Shown piece by piece: positions 63,779 to 64,000 of a DNA stretch of 64,000 nucleotides. The notes beneath the pieces are model-generated. The model did no database searches. It was not told the DNA's origin and saw nothing but the letters and a program-made list of their open reading frames with translations. A program made the translations under genes and the position numbers. Source of the DNA: an uncultured cyanobacterium (GTDB taxonomy: Bacteria; Cyanobacteriota; Cyanobacteriia; Cyanobacteriales; Geitlerinemataceae); the NCBI GenBank assembly GCA_937899645.1, contig CALCCD010000013.1, forward strand, positions 1 to 64,000. Reading direction: 5' to 3'. The number at the start of each line of letters is the position of its first letter. Within the stretch, counting starts at the first letter, position 1.

Positions 63779-63901
63779 GTCCGATCCCGCAAGTTTTAAC
63801 ATCAGCTTTAGACGTTAAGATTTGAAAGGCCCGGAGCGCGTTAGGCCGTTTCCGTGGTTCTCGTTTATCCGCTCACCGACCCCGATCGACCCGAACTACC
63901 T

Positions 63902-64000
63902 ATGGATGTTGCAAATCTCGCCTCCCAGCTAAATGCCGGGACGATCTGGCCGGAGGGGATCGTCATTCTGACCCTGCTGGCCGTCCTCGTAACCGACCTA
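63902..64000 (+). CDS. ndhB: NAD(P)H-quinone oxidoreductase subunit 2 (NdhB), 5' partial
   Basis: The first 33 codons of a membrane protein. The opening MDVANLASQLNAGTIWPEGI and the following hydrophobic run VILTLLAVLVTDL match NdhB of the thylakoid NDH-1 complex, which drives cyclic electron flow and respiration. The reading frame is open to the window edge. It lies 123 bp after the end of the terminator-like repeat that follows ileS. Confidence 0.75.
   Translation, partial: MDVANLASQLNAGTIWPEGIVILTLLAVLVTDL

Noticed and set aside
60980-63802. Long minus-strand open frames opposite ileS
   Set aside because: They are antisense shadows in GC-rich DNA with low-complexity, His/Arg/Asp-rich translation.

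Overview
The window comes from a chromosome of a phycobilisome-containing cyanobacterium with a fairly GC-rich genome. The evidence is the dense scatter of the HIP1 octamer GCGATCGC, IsiA/Pcb-type chlorophyll antenna proteins, a CpcL-type phycobilisome rod linker, plant-type ferredoxins, biliverdin reductase, an isoleucyl-tRNA synthetase carrying the cyanobacterial CAAD membrane domain, an HstK-type double kinase, and the start of ndhB at the right edge. I cannot name the species.

Layout. 0-6 kb is a photosystem I antenna locus: two IsiA/Pcb (CP43-like) proteins, an IsiA-PsaL fusion and CpcL. A strong small-RNA candidate sits upstream at about 641-711. 6-10 kb holds a lipoprotein with a duplicated Cys module, an extended [2Fe-2S] ferredoxin and a Ski2-like helicase. 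10-12 kb holds a DUF4258/YgiT toxin-antitoxin-like pair and a WecA/TagO-type glycosyl phosphotransferase. 12.2-16.2 kb is an AT-richer island with a NACHT NTPase (candidate defence gene), a divergent one-helix protein and GGAAATT-type repeats on both flanks. 16-21 kb holds a YlqD protein, an acyl-ACP/CoA synthetase, a small kinase and a glycosyltransferase. 21.4-23.2 kb is a second AT-rich islet with one unrecognised 546-residue protein. 23-30 kb holds an alpha/beta hydrolase, argD, a K+ channel with a zinc ribbon, an M16 peptidase and trpF. 30.5-42 kb holds an 1815-residue HstK-type kinase, a short-chain dehydrogenase remnant, dnaG and a TPR-CHAT protein. 42-51 kb is metabolic and housekeeping: glgB, a metallophosphoesterase, queE, DAHP synthase, rlmN and bioF. 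51-64 kb holds petF-type ferredoxin, bvdR, ureG, hflX, a two-partner-secretion exoprotein, serS, ileS and the start of ndhB.

How the genes fit together. The first locus should build membrane-bound chlorophyll antenna (IsiA-like and IsiA-PsaL) and a membrane-anchored phycocyanin rod (CpcL) on photosystem I. Known IsiA biology suggests iron-stress control, but I see no convincing Fur box. Most other genes are single housekeeping genes in short operons. Clear pairs are hflX-ureG, the M16 peptidase with a small membrane protein, and the toxin-antitoxin-like pair.

Two features go beyond ordinary genes: the paired antenna systems on one locus with an sRNA candidate beside them, and several intergenic inverted-repeat elements. 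The repeats lie at 46943-47076, at 53001-53180 with a partner at 53805-53826 around ureG, and at 59898-60030. I found no tRNA, rRNA, CRISPR array or intact insertion sequence by eye.
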